Assembly (NCBI GenBank): GCA_009192285.1
Contig: WBVU01000004.1
Location: 372,001 to 436,000, forward strand
Length of the DNA: 64,000 nucleotides
Source: Morchella semilibera
Lineage: Eukaryota > Ascomycota > Pezizomycetes > Pezizales > Morchellaceae
Direction of reading: 5' to 3'
The notes beneath the pieces were generated by a model. That model was not told the DNA's origin. It saw nothing but the letters and a program-made list of their open reading frames with translations, and did not search any database. Below, one piece after another: positions 45,561 through 57,732 of the stretch. Position 1 is the stretch's first letter. Each line of letters opens with the position of its first letter. Made by a program: the position numbers and the translations under genes.

Positions 45561-47177
45561 ACAAGGGAAAGTGCGCGTCTTATTCCACCGGAAGAGGCCG
45601 GTCTCTTCGGGCACTTCAAATCAATCAGGTTTCCGGGAAATGCCTACCCCTGTCTGTCAACACCGTCCGTGGCGGTACCTACATACATGTACCTACACTC
45701 GCTCACATGTCCCTCTAATGGCCGACAGGGATGTCAGGCCAATAGTAGAGTTCACTCTGGCGACGCCAAGTTCAATTATAACGCAGGACACCACCAATTA
45801 AGAAGGGTCAGCCTTGAGGCCATGAACGACTGTATCTACTTGCACTTTAATAATATGGATTGGTGATAGGTTTCCTGTTGCTCCAGGTGTCACATGTAAG
45901 GGATCAGTCATGTAGGTAATGTCATTGGGATATGTCTTGCCTTACGTACATACTTACCTGCATACATGTGTAAAGACTTCCATAAAGTACATGTAGGTAT
46001 CGCCGAGATCTGGACGGGATCTGATGCAGTGAAGATTGGCATCAATTACATGTAGCATTTATTGGGAGCCTCCTCTTAAAGAATTACCTAATTATTTCAG
46101 TAGTAGTACTACATGTAGTACATACAGGCCGTAGTTCCAGAGACTTTCCCCCACCCCCGTAATATGTATGAGCTATACGTACTACGATTGTAGGTAGGTG
46201 TAAGTCTGTAGGCAGTGACTACATGTACATGTACTACGGTTGTTGGGGGAGACACTGTAACCACGACCACTGTCTACTCGCCCGAAAAAAAGTCAGTTGA
46301 TGATTTTCGTGGCAACCTACCAAAATATCAATATACTTTATTTTTTTTGGCGAGTACAGTATGTGTAGTGCTTATTACGATAACCTTATATGGGTGCGTG
46401 CCCATCCCCTATTTTGGTGTGGTTGGAGATGTAGTAGGCCCATGTGTTAAAAAGAGCTATCTGAAGCCGACTATGTGGACCTCGACATGGGTAGCCCAGA
46501 GGGGACGAACCTAAGCTTGCCAACCATATGTTTACACCACTTTGGCGGGCCCCTTCAGTATCTCGGGGAATAAATACTGAGGGCCATTACCTTTAACTTA
46601 ATTCTTTGACTATCAGAGCCAGTTCAATAGATAGGGTTGTCACGCTCACTTTGCTGGGTCCATCTCGCACCAGATGCAGCAAGCCCCAATATCATGGTCT
46701 ATAAAATTCAGTTCTGAACAGGATCTGCGGGGGTTATATTGTATTACAAGCAGATCACCTGTCACACTATGGTGTTGAAAAAGTACTTGTGGTCGGATGG
46801 AGACCTAACGGTATCAAAATGTAATATTTGCAGAACGGGCCCTAAGTAAGCCATATCGTACCTTGAATGTTTTAGTCATAATTGAACATAATATTGGCCA
46901 TATTTGAGGCCTACAAAGATCAAGCGCTAAAACTTGTGTCGTAGTTGCATGTACATGTAGGTTAAAAGTTTACATACATACATGTACATGTACTGCATGT
47001 CTTATGTAAGTACATGTAGTATGATTTAGGCCATATAACACGATCGATCAGCTAAATCTACATATGTTGCATTAGGTATACCAGGTACTACATGGAATGA
47101 TCCTACAAGCCAGTTACACCCCCCACCCCGTACGACAACTACTTCACAAATTACAAACTTGAGTCTTCATAACACCA

Positions 47178-48931
47178 ATGGCCTTTGATTATATATCCAT
47201 CACCAGGTGGATCCTCCTAGCTCCAATAATAATGTCTTGGGGTATCACCTTCTCAAAGGCTTCCCCTCTACCTATTTCTTTCAAACTAGATTATGAGTCT
47301 ATACCCTCAACAAAGAGTCTGGACAATAAAGGACCCTCGGTATGTCGTGGGAATCTTACCGCACAGGAATTGGTGCAGGAAAGATCACCAGTACACATAT
47401 CGATATCCTGTGCACGTGATGCAGGAACTTTTTGTCAAGGGACAAAGTCTTGCAACGATACTCTGATTTGTAGTCAAGATTGGATAGATCTCAACGGAAC
47501 CTTAGCTTGCAATGGCGAGCTGTTTTGTAATGGCACTCTGAGTTGCAATAGGAGTTCTGCACATCCTGCGTGCCTTCCGGGGCTCAATAAATTGCCAACA
47601 CCCGCTTTATCAATAATAATAGTGCTTCTTGTGGTAGTTTCGGGCGGTCTCAGTGGGCTCAAGTCGGCATATATGAGTAATCATTGGATATTCAACCCGC
47701 TTTCTTTTTATTTTCCTTCTTGAAGGCTGATAACATGTGTTACATCCCACAGGCCTTGATCCGTGAGAGTCACTTAATCCAATTGGCTATCAAGGCTGCG
47801 CACTAATAGGGATTTTTGTCAACTTGATAGTATAGATCTACAAACGATAATGGATACTGGAACGATGCGCGAAAAGTATCTCTATCTAAAGAAAAAAATC
47901 ATTTTTTTCTATAATCTTTTACTAATGTTGCGTTAATTACGTCTATTAGAGAACTAGCCGGAAGAATTCATGAAGCTCGACAACACTCAGAGTTTACCAC
48001 GTTATTTCTTTGTAAATCCCCTGTTAATTGCATTAATACTAACTTTTTATCCCATAAAAATTAATTTCGGTACCGCTACATGATAGGTGCTATGACTCTT
48101 ACAACTGTAATGATTAATCACTCCCTCCCTCTAATGGCTGCCTGTCTACTAAACAATCACCTTTGGGGGTTTCTGTTATCGAGTGTTCTGGTAATAATCT
48201 TTGGAGAGGTTCTGCCTTTAATGGTATTTCCCAGGTTCCCACTTTTGGCCCTAGGTAACATGATGTGGTAAGCTCAGTTCCTAAGTAGGGGTTTAACAAA
48301 CTTCGTGATTATTGACACCCTATAGGGCTATATATACAGTCTCTTGTATTCTATGTGTTCCAGTTCGCCTGACTTCATATATTTATAAACTCACGGTGAC
48401 CCCAGGGCCTAGGCCTACACAGCCCCCGAATAACTACCATGATGAAATGGTCGGCTCTCTGGTTGATTTACACACGGTACCAAAGGAAATTGAAGGAAGT
48501 CTCTCTATCGAAGCTACTAGGTAAATACCTAATTCAAACCGTTAAAATTGATAATAACATGGTCTCTGTAGAGTCTCTCATGGTATAGTTAATATAGAAG
48601 AAATAGTTACTCATAGAACTATGAGACCACTCGCAGAAGTCAAAATGGGGTCCGGACAAGCAAAGAATTATATCGCTAAACGGAGAGTTTCATTTCCTGG
48701 GGGTACCCCTAAAGAGGATGGAACGTATCTGGGGTGGAATGTTGGGGCTTTTGATGGAGGGAACTTTAAGTCGGAAACATTCCCAAGAAATAGGGAATAT
48801 AAAAGGGTCAATAAAGAGCCGGGGCACATGTGTGATGTGGACACAGACATCAAGACTATTTCCGTGTCCGAGCTGGGCAAACGCCTAGTAATAGGAAAAG
48901 ACCTCCAGTTTGGTAAAAGGAAAAGGGCTTA
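47178..48931 (+). CDS. DUF21/CNNM-like membrane protein, model uncertain
   Basis: Exon 1 (ATG 47178) encodes a signal-peptide-like start (WILLAPIIMSWGITFSKASP), then a Cys/Asn-rich lumenal region with repeated C-N-G-x-L units and a membrane helix (ALSIIIVLLVVVSGGLSGLK). Later segments resemble DUF21: TLTTVMINHSLPLM, LLSSVLVIIFGEVLPL (compare VLIVIFSEIIPQ in family members) and YTVSCILCVPVRLTSYIY. The tail, 48320-48931, is soluble and basic and ends GKDLQFGKRKRA. No CBS domains are visible. The stretch 47700-48060 is full of stops in all frames, so the exons there are unclear and the gene may be decayed. Assignment rests on helix-motif resemblance only; MAM3/CNNM-type function would be speculative. 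Confidence 0.5.
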
Positions 48932-49240
48932 AACAATTCAAGTTATCATTCCCACGATTATCATACTCATAATTTTATAAATCAATCTACAAGAAAGTTC
49001 AATGTACAAAAGCAGCATTGCTGCCGATAAATAAACGCTTGCCTGTAAATCTTTTGGACATTAAAAGTCTACTTTCATTAAAAGCATACTGGGGTTTCCT
49101 CAAGAAATATTAACAGAAGGCAGACCGGATGGCCCAGATCTACACACCTTTACTGAGCCGATTACCTTACTATACATCTAGACTAAATTATAGGGTTAGT
49201 TGAGATTAGATTCATAAGATCACTACTGGAGGACCTAAAC
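48932..49240. other. Convergent spacer
   Basis: 309 bp of AT-rich sequence between the DUF21-like gene and the C78 peptidase gene. No feature beyond likely 3' UTRs. Confidence 0.4.
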
Positions 49241-51181
49241 TTACCGAATTAATTCAAACTCTTTATACTTTTGTAGGTACCTCATTCCCCTCCTATATGC
49301 TCTCAGAAGCATCTCTGAATCTAATCTTCCTTTCAAAGGTCTCATTTCAATCAAATCCCTCATCGGTAGACTTGGGGTAAAAAATGGATCAAAGACAAGT
49401 AGGTTCCGCATGCCATCCAAAGTCTTTTCGATGCCCACAACAGTCATCGAGTGTCCGCTATGCTGAAAGTACATCGGTGGTTTGTGAGTTCGTGAAACTT
49501 TATGTACGGTCTGCCCTTGGGGTGTCCCCGATTCGAAGTAGCTCTCAACGAAGTCAAGCAGACGATGCTGGGTTTGAAGGCCTTCAGATCTATTGAATAG
49601 AAACGGACGGCAGGGAATCCCATGAGAAGCTAACAATGTTTGGGCCTGGAAATAAAATATTAGTCAAACTCCCCGAATTAAATGCTCCGCAGCGATTTGT
49701 AAACTAGCCTCTGATGTTCCTATATATTTTCTGGTGCCTCTAATACCACCAGTTTCTAGTCTTGCGCTGGGATTAATACCTTTATCCCAACCCTCCTCGA
49801 TCCAGTCCTGTATTCTTAATATTGAAGGGATTCTTCCTTCAAAAGGATGACTTCCCCTAGGAAAGGCGTCTTGAATGTAGCTGATCATCATTTGAATATT
49901 CCTGTATCCACAAAATCCGCCCTCTCCTTTGATTTGCTTCCCAACGTGTTTCACCCCAGGATGACATAGCCACGCGCGTTTAACATTGGGGTCACGCTCG
50001 CACAGAGACGCAATTACAGGAAGAAGATCTGGAGTTTCATTGGATACTGACACATCCTTTACAAGAGTACCAGTCGCACTGTCGATCTTGGTATGTGTAC
50101 TGACTTTACCACCCTTTTCAAGTTCTTTGCGGAGCCAGTCGGGCATCTGTTGTTCATTAGCGTATGGCCCAAGGTCGGATTTCTATAAAAATTAGTTTTT
50201 GTTCGAAGGAATATATAAATTAATCGACTGGGGGGGGGGCACTTCACATACACCCAAACGCTTGACCCCACTACCATTGTAAGGATTGGTTGTATTTGAC
50301 CTTGTTGTTGACTTTTCATGTCTCCTCGAGCTACTTGAACTACTTCCCGTAGAAGCATTATCTTTGTGATGCCCTGGCGGATATGAAACCTTTCTCGGTG
50401 ATTGATGCCGTGTAGCTACTACTGGTGAAGATAAAGGTTCAGAATCTTTGTAAACTGACCTGTACCAGAAACCTCTATCCCGATCCTTTTCTCTCCCTCT
50501 ATCGCTCTCCCTAGCTTTCCCCATATCCCTATCATCGTGTTCTCTACGCCCGTAAGCGTCTCTCGGTATCACTACCTCCCTGGATATAATACCATCTCTT
50601 GATATAACCAAACCCCTGCTCTCTTTTCTCTCTCTTTTGCGAGTCCCGCTGCTACTTCTGCTGCTACTGCCGTTCTCCTTTCCTGATTTACCACTGCCAT
50701 TGCCGCTCTTTTCCCGCTCCATCAACATAGAACCTCTTGGAACCACCGTCTCTTTACGACTCGAAGCTGAACTCGCCGGGGAATTCCCGCTTGAGCTTCC
50801 AGATGAGCTTCCATACCCCCACTCGTGTCTCACATCCTCCATGGATATTTGTTCTGCATCGTGAAAATCAAGATGCGTTTGCAATTCCATCAACATTACA
50901 GATTCTCCGCACCCGGACTCGGGGCAAAGGACATAAGACATCTCTTCACTCTCCGGCGCCTTTCTAGGTTCGTAATCTAGCGGATTGAAGCTCCCACGAC
51001 CAATGATGTCGCTGGTGGTGCTCTTTCGTTCTTCTTTGACGACAAATGGAGAGTTTTCTGTGTGTAAAGCTTCGATATGTAGTAGGAGCACATACTCGTC
51101 GCTATCATAGAACTGGCAAAAGGGGCATTCAAGATGCTTCTTGCGCTGCTGCTGCTGCCGCTGCTGCTGCCTGTGCGCCAT
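49241..51181 (-). CDS. C78-family peptidase of the ZUFSP/ZUP1 (Mug105) type
   Basis: Cysteine protease family including UfSP2 and the K63-ubiquitin-specific ZUFSP; fungi keep the Mug105-like members. Start 51181 (MAHRQQQRQQQQRKK). N-terminal C2H2-type finger ECPFCQFYDSDEYVLLLHIE and a second, CPESGCGESV..HLDFH. A low-complexity Ser/Arg/Asp-rich middle (about 51000-50300) follows. The catalytic domain has Cys in GEGGFCGYRNIQMMISYI and His in YFQHSGHSMTVVGIE, with FDPFFTPSL after it; it ends RYLQKYKEFELIR. Three main exons: 51181 to about 50255, about 50185-49670, about 49647-49241. Two finger motifs plus C78 match the ZUFSP architecture; a deubiquitinase role (K63 chains, genome maintenance) is inferred from homologues. 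Confidence 0.88.
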
Positions 51182-51698
51182 TCAGGAGCTCGAAGCCCGA
51201 ATGTTGATTAATTAAAGCAGAGAGGGTCAGGTTTGTCTCAACAGAGGATTCGATGGGGGATAATGCAGAAGAGAAGTATGTTTCGCGATTTAGGCAGCTA
51301 GTTTGTTGACTTTGCTGTGGGACCATGTGTACAGGAAATATGAGGCTTACCTAGCGCAGGGATGATCAACCATAACCAGGTGTCACGTTTGATCTAATAA
51401 GCCTGCATGTGGGAGTCTCGAACCGATAGGTTGCAGGCTCAAAAGAATATAACTGGCAGTCGAAAAGATAAAGCAGACACATGCACACTGAGTCTCATTG
51501 GCACCCGCACTTGCGCTTGCGCTTGAACTCGAACTCTTTCTATGATACAAAACAACAGTTCCTGTCTTGAACCTTTTTTTTGGCCTGGGAGTTATAAAAA
51601 AAAAAAAAAAAGAACAATAAAGATATAGAAGACGAAATAATGGATAAACGACAAAACACTTCTTAGATCTGTTAGGATCGGTGCCTTTACAATAGCAC
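51182..51698. other. Intergenic region lectin to C78 peptidase
   Basis: About 520 bp between two minus-strand genes. Contains an A14 run (about 51597-51611) and the presumed C78 promoter. No gene supported; an open frame at 51383-51814 overlaps the lectin's last exon and is low-complexity. Confidence 0.45.
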
Positions 51699-53530
51699 CT
51701 ACAAGTATTTCTTGGGCGAGCCTGCTCTCCTCCGCTTGTAAACAACATATCCAGCAACAATGAACACTTGGAAAGCGATAAGAATTGCAATGTACGTCCC
51801 AAGCTTAGAGCCACTCGTTGACAGGGCTGTTGAGTAGAATAATGTTAGCCCTTTGTGTTTCTTCTTCTTTGTTGAGCCCAACAATGAAAAGGGCTTTGTT
51901 GAAAAGAAAAGCAGGAAAAAACGAACCTTGATTCACGGTATCAGGAACAGCATATAGTAAGTTGGAGTGGTGCTCTTTCAAAGTCCTCTGCAGCGCGTCG
52001 AACTGGTGCGAGTAGTCCTTTGAAGTGATTGCGTTCCCAATTTGCGCAGCGAGGTTCTCAATAACATTTCTGCATATTTTCGTAAGCCAACCCGGTTTTA
52101 ACTTCGATAATATTCGGCAAAAGCAACCTAGGGCCAGTTAAATAGACTTACATCTTAGTCTCCATATTATCAATCTGGTTACGGGGAACTCTAGTTCCTC
52201 TCATCTCAGCACGCATGTCATCATGCCTGTGGGTCAGTGCATCGAGTCTGTCATAAAGCATTCCAATTTGTGATTGGATGGCAGCCATGTGATGAGTCTA
52301 TTTGATAGGACAGGAAACATCAAACGTCAATATAGATAATAAAAAACCACTGTAAAGACCACTTACCATGCCCTGCAACCTATCGTGCAAGTCCTGGAAT
52401 TGTTGTTCGGGGGTTTTGTACATCTCTGCAGCTGTATCCTGGAATTCGGGAATGTACTCCTCAAAGTCCTGCTCGTGAGGTGTGCGGCCATGGGAACGAG
52501 GAGCATCATTTTGCACATCTCGCTGAAATGTCTCCTGCTTTGCCTGCTCATTATCGGCGATGCCCTGTTGTTGCTGAGCTGCAGGTACATCACCCCGTTG
52601 TTCCGGAGAAGCTACAAGTATCGAAAAGAGTTCAAAGCTATCAGGAGTATCTGAAGTGAGTGCCGACACTCCGAAGTGGTAGCCAGAAGGAAGCTTGACC
52701 TAAAATCCCAAGACAGTCAATAAAACTATGATAAATTAGGAGAAAACCTTATTTGTGCACCTTTTCCGTTTCAAAGCACAGGTTTCCATCGACTTCAACT
52801 TTAAAGGTCTTTGGCCCTTGAACAATTTTTAGAGATGTCAAAATCCCTCTGTTGCGATAACTTAGGTCACAGTGCCCAAAAGCAAGTGAGGGGACATGGT
52901 GATGAATCGAGTAGTCAGTCCGGCCATCGTTCAAATATCCCCGAACACTTCCTGACTGAACTCAAGATCGGTTAGATCGGAATATTTCTTGGAAATCAAA
53001 TTTCAATCCAACATACTCCGCCATACGAATCAACGACTAACGCTAGTCCATCAAAAGGCTTCGAGGTATAGACCGACTCAAGTCCCCCTTTCCCACTAGC
53101 ACCTCCTGCGGTGTACCAGAAGTGAAAACTTCCACCAGGCCTTTCGTTGCCTGATGTTCTAAAATCAATATCGACAGACCACTCTTTATACGGATTCGGC
53201 TTAATGGTATATAGTCCTACGCGCTGATTGCCGGGAGTAGGTGGTGTGAGGACTAATCTGTCAGAAAGGATCTGCGGATCACCAAAAATTTGGTATCCAC
53301 GAATTGTATGTCTATCCTGGGAGAAACTTTGGACTCTTATATCAGTGTAATCCTTGACATTTTGCGGGGTATAAAACTTACGGATGGGTCAGCCCAATTG
53401 AGTAGTCAGCATCATATTCATAGTTTCTGTCCGTCTGGGCGGAAGAGCGCGCAGGCGCAAGCACTAAGAGTATTTGAACAATGGCGTTGAAGCTCTTCAA
53501 GAGCCCTGATCTCGAGAATGACGTTCTCAT
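51699..53530 (-). CDS. L-type lectin cargo receptor (Emp47/ERGIC-53-like)
   Basis: Type I membrane lectin that cycles between ER and Golgi and carries glycoproteins. Start 53530, signal peptide VQILLVLAPARSSA. The lectin domain (about residues 50-260) includes PYKEWSVDIDFRTSG, GGSFHFWYTAGG, PFDGLALVVDSYGG, GHCDLSYRNRG and VDGNLCFETEK. A Gln-rich, coiled-coil stalk follows (TPEQQFQDLHDRLQGM, QSQIGMLYDRLDALTHRHDD), then one helix (GTYIAILIAFQVFIVAGYVV) and a short tail ending SPKKYL, a KKXX ER-retrieval signal. About seven exons; stop 51699-51701. It could be called EMP47 or EMP46; the KKXX tail fits either. The frame is clean. Confidence 0.88.
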
Positions 53531-54708
53531 TTCATCCAATTAAAGGAGAATTGAAAAGAATGTAATTACTGGCTGCGATATGTGAAGCTCCGGGCAGCAG
53601 AGCAGACTAGATGTAGAGGTAAAAAAGGGAGGGAAACCTCAAGTCACAGAAACTAATAAAGGGAAAGGAAACACAGAGCGTTATTATATGTATCGTGGCG
53701 CAAGGTGTTGCTACCTGTCCTCAGAAGCTCTTAGTTTATCCGGTGAAACAACAATCTTATTGTTAGCGGCATCGCACGGTCAAGTCCTTAATATACCATA
53801 TATTTGCTTATATAAGCAAACAGGCAAGGCATTGAAATGCATCAGATCAGTCATCGATAATAAACCCTGTTAATAGTGCTGCAGCAATTTTTTGTATTGG
53901 TGCATGTAGCTGTCTTCTAACACTCAGCTTGACCTCTCTAGCTACACTTTCATTTTCTTAGTATATATACATCTATATATTTTTTTCACGTCTATGAAGT
54001 ATGTAGGTACATGTACTTACATGTAGGTACAACATGTAAGTAATGGGGCTTGTTTAATCAGGAACGTGTCAATGCCGAATCATCTCTCTTCCCCACCACG
54101 AGCTTAGCCTGATAAACCGTACCTGATTGCATAGGCCAAGGGAAGTTTCCCCGGATTAATGTGGGGTTACCCGGACGAAGATTAGGCCGCATGACATGAC
54201 ATGGATGGCCTGGTGCATGGAGCTAACGAGTTGACAGATGAGCTAACCAACTAATATTTAAGGGTCCATTCGGTTGCACGAAATTTGTTTATAGTTAGGG
54301 TACAAAACGTTGCATAAAGTACATTGTATAAACTACATGTACATGTATTGCATAAAGAACCTCCGTGCCTCCGTAATAACACTTACATATAACTATCCCT
54401 TAAAAAATATAAATAAATAACCCCATACAGTCTGATTCGTTATATAATTACATGTATTCCTGAGATTCTAAGATTCCGCGGTATTTAGCCCCAATGTTTA
54501 AGGGACTACATGTATATATATAATTAATATTCATTACTAGATATTAAAAGTTCCCCCTATTAGGCCAAGTATAACGATATTTGAGTGGGTAAAATATTTA
54601 TGTCATACATGTACTTATGTACTATGCATACCGGGCGGAGTAAGTAGACAGTGGTCGTGGTTAGGATCCACTCTGGTCTGTAGGCCTACCCGACGACCGT
54701 AGTACCTA

Positions 54709-54877
54709 CAGTACCAAAAAAGCGGGTGTATCTAGTACCTTATCTGTTAGAATACCATGACACTCCGGTATCGCTACAGCATTGCTATGGTATAATGGCC
54801 GAAATTCCGATTAAATTCGGAAGTTTTTCACGATACCATATTGCCATGGTATCTATTACATCCCCTTTTTGGTACTG
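54709..54877. mobile_element. MITE-like element, family A copy 2
   Basis: Terminal inverted repeats CAGTACCAAAAAAGCGGGTG and CCCCTTTTTGGTACTG, TA on both flanks, 169 bp. Internal half is related to copy 1 by GATTAAATTCGG and GGTATCGCTA-like stretches. Confidence 0.75.
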
Positions 54878-55093
54878 TACGTACATGTGCGTGCTCTGGT
54901 GTGGAAGACCCTAACAAAGTTCCGGATCCACCATCATGTACAGTACATGTATGCATTGTACATGTAAAAATAATACCGTATATATTTGGGGGATACGATA
55001 GGACTACGGTATATATAGCACTCATGCTGCATATTTTGTTAAGGTATACGCGGAGGCAATACAGCAGTATCGATTCCTGTACAGCGATGAGCA

Positions 55094-55200
55094 GTGGGTA
55101 ATAAGTCTCAGACGGAACGTTACTACATGTATTGGCAGGAGAAATTGTAGCTAAGTACATGTAGCTAATGTACTTAGGTGTCCCGGTGACTTATTACCCG
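55094..55200. repeat. Small inverted-repeat element
   Basis: GTGGGTAATAAGTC near 55094 faces GACTTATTACCCGC near 55188 across about 80 bp. The arms match over roughly 13 bp. Possible MITE of a third kind, or chance foldback in AT-rich DNA. Confidence 0.45.
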
Positions 55201-55427
55201 CCGCTATACTATAGGCGCTGGCATTTGCATAGAGCTTGGTGTCCCGTTGGTTGATATACATGTATATATACGATATGATTACTGGTGTACTTTATAATAT
55301 ATATATATTAAAAATAGGTCGAAAGTCTATATAGCTACATGTATCTATCTCTAGAAGAATTTTCAGCGTTTTATTGCCTCATAATACAATTACGGTATGA
55401 AAAAACGGAGTGAAACACGTACGTGCA

Positions 55428-55571
55428 CAGTACCGAAGGGGGGGGGATCACTACATGTACGGTATATATTCCCGTCAATACACTGATGATGCAGTAAGAA
55501 TACGGTGCTTTTCTCCGATGCCGGTTTGAATTTCGTAGTTATATGTAGTGATTTTTCCGTTTCCCGTATTG
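55428..55571. mobile_element. MITE-like element, family A copy 3 (diverged)
   Basis: Left end CAGTACCGAAGGGGGGGGGG followed by ATCACTAC. The interior (AAGAATACGGT, GCCGGTTTGAATTTCG) closely follows copy 1. The right end is degenerate (GTAGTGATTTTTCCG to GTATTG). A second terminus-like sequence lies just upstream at 55393. No coding capacity. Confidence 0.65.
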
Positions 55572-55801
55572 GTGGCGGTTGCTGTGTGATTTCACAGTGA
55601 TTGATTATGATGCTCAAGATGCTTTATTCATTTACTACTAACCAGCTTATTTAAAGCGGGCACGGCGGGCATACTTGTTCTCAACTATGCCACGCCGCCG
55701 CAATCCTTCATGCCAAGGATTACGTTGTCAACATATCAAGCTATTCTCAGGTTGATTACACAACAGCGGTGGTTAAGTGATAAATCAATTAATAGGTACA
55801 A

Positions 55802-55933
55802 GTACAGTCGTTCACGGGGTGAAGACGGACACTGGGTGTTGACGGAACAAGGCAAAAGAGAGACAGCCAAGCCAAGTTTTGCCTGCAATCCGTCAACACC
55901 CAGTGTCCGTCTTCACCCCGTGAACGACTGTAC
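55802..55933. repeat. Perfect 44-bp inverted repeat with 44-bp loop
   Basis: Left arm 55802-55845 (starts GTACAGTCGTTCACGGGG, ends GTGTTGACGG) and right arm 55890-55933 are exact complements. Spacer 55846-55889. Arm GC is higher than the surroundings. Transcribed, it would form a long stable hairpin. Reads the same peptide (GEDGHWVLT) on both strands. Likely foldback transposon remnant or recent inverted duplication. Confidence 0.9.
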
Positions 55934-57045
55934 CTACTTATATACATGTAGTTTTCTATCCAAGGCCTGCTAACTTGGCTCGGATTCAACCGTACTTTGG
56001 AGTCGCGAATGGAGACGTATAAATGCAGTGTGATATATAGTCACTATACGTGTATACATGTAGTTAATCTGGTCATGTCAGAGGTCATTGAACACGATCA
56101 AAAATGGTCATTTTCAACACTCTAGTAATACCACTAAATTTCGAGTGATCGATATGAGGCTTTGTCTAGTAGAAATTGATAGTCAGGTAAATAGTTATTT
56201 TAAGTTCGACCTATAAAAATAAGAATTTCTGCAAGAGCTGTAGTGTTTTGTGGATACAATCTGGAGATCGTGCTAGCTAGAACCTTGGTTTTGTATATAT
56301 ATATAGGGCTTCGCTAATTTTACAAATTGCTCCAACGTACGGTTCCAAGCAATTTAGCTCTTTTGATAATTATTGGACAGCATTTAGGCTATTTTATATA
56401 TAAATCTCCCCACTGTGAGTATTCTGGAAAATTACAAGTCCTATTGCACTGTCGAGTAGGGGTCGTGGTTTGGCGGCTTTTGGTGTGTTATGGTGCCTGT
56501 CCGATGGTTGATGTCACTGTGTTGTAGCTATTGTGTATACTAAACTATTAAATTAGTATGTAAGTATACCTTCATATCAAAAATCCCGCAATTGTCCCAG
56601 GACTTTTAAACAAGAACTATACATACTTGGCAGCCAGACAAAACGGAGTTTCCAAGGATCAAGGCCTAACAAAAAGATCGTTGAAATGGAGTTTACAAGG
56701 GTGAAAGCCCCGTTTTGGCCTGTTGCCAAACGGTCCTTAGATACATGTAGTCGTTCCCAGCCCATACGGTGTGACGTTAGTGGTTGTGACCGATAGGTTC
56801 ATCACGGTAGGGTGGAAAAAACCCGGGTTTCTAAATAACCCCGCCGGACTTTTTTTTGGTAGAGTTTTGGGGGCTCTTTGGAACTGTGGCCATGATTGTA
56901 ACCATATATACATGTATACATGTATGTAGTACATGTAGTTTTGTTTCGCTTGAAAAGCGGTAACGTATGTTGTACTATATGAAGAAGTATACTTATATGA
57001 TAATGCAGTGTACTTCAGATACATGTATACGAGCATGTACAGGTA

Positions 57046-57221
57046 CAGTCTCGAAAATAGGGGTAAAATGTAACCGTAGGGCTACAGTATCGAGTCAAGG
57101 ATACTGGTTTAAACTAGCATTATGATTACTATATCGATACCGCATCAATACCGTACCCTTACAGTATCACTAGCGTAACGACCGGAATACGGTAGTCAAT
57201 TTCTACGCATTTTCGGTACTG
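57046..57221. mobile_element. MITE-like element, family A copy 4
   Basis: 176 bp from CAGTCTCGAAAATAGGGGT to GCATTTTCGGTACTG with TA on both sides. The interior has ACTGGTTTAAAC, ACCGTACCC and other fragments akin to the family. More diverged than copy 1. Confidence 0.65.
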
Positions 57222-57732
57222 TAAGTATGTACATGTAGTGATGTACTTTGCCTGGCGAATAGGGAAGGAGGTAAGCCGCGATCGAAGCAGCTTGCCTGAA
57301 GTAATATTGGACTAATTGGTGTAATACCGACTGGAGGCCAGAAACCACTTGTAACTCCGTATGGCTATTGGGAAATTATAGAAATATACTAAGTACATGT
57401 ATATCCTTTCGCTGAGCATACATGTATGGATACAGGTGCAAGTACATGTTGTAGTTAAGAAACCCATGTATATATGAAACATACTATGTATTTCAGTACA
57501 CATTAGACAGATGGATGTGAGTATAGTTTACATGACTTTCGTGATTGAGCCACATCAATTAAAATCAAGACGCTTTTGTCCTCCTAGGGATTTTTTTTTT
57601 TTTTTTCATAAACTCGTCACAGCCACACAGTCCGCCCTAGTAAAGGGGATTAAATTACAAAAAGTTTCCAGCACAGCTATAGGCAGTAGTCAAAAAATAG
57701 ACGTTGTTAATTCATTCTAACCAATATAACAT

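Larger units (their letters stand above)
44398..47177. other. Intergenic desert MCH1/DUF21 gene
   Basis: About 2.8 kb between divergent genes. Rich in TACATGTA palindromes (for example about 44804, 44814, 45683, 45965, 45990, 46051, 46112, 46222, 46949, 46981), with an imperfect foldback near 44957-45030 and a 12-bp tandem repeat at 45515-45560. No convincing gene; an open frame at 46215-46514 lacks an ATG. Confidence 0.5.
53531..57732. other. 4.2-kb repeat-rich intergenic desert
   Basis: AT-rich stretch between two minus-strand genes, densest in the window for TACATGTA palindromes (about 54009, 54021, 54338, 54452, 54957, 55148, 55159, 55259, 55337, 55945, 56057, 56912, 56921, 56934, 57236, 57395). 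Holds three family A elements, one small inverted-repeat element, a perfect 44-bp foldback and AT microsatellites (for example about 55300). No gene seen; all open frames are short and unrecognisable. Confidence 0.55.

Noticed and set aside
46215-46514. 99-codon frame with a membrane-helix-like stretch
   Set aside because: Begins with GTG, no ATG, and its first codons are the TACATGTA repeat.
50637-50864. Leu-rich plus-strand frame
   Set aside because: Antisense to the Ser/Arg-rich part of the C78 peptidase gene.
55710-55989. Open frames on both strands across the foldback
   Set aside because: They encode the same peptide because the arms are inverted copies; no coding evidence.
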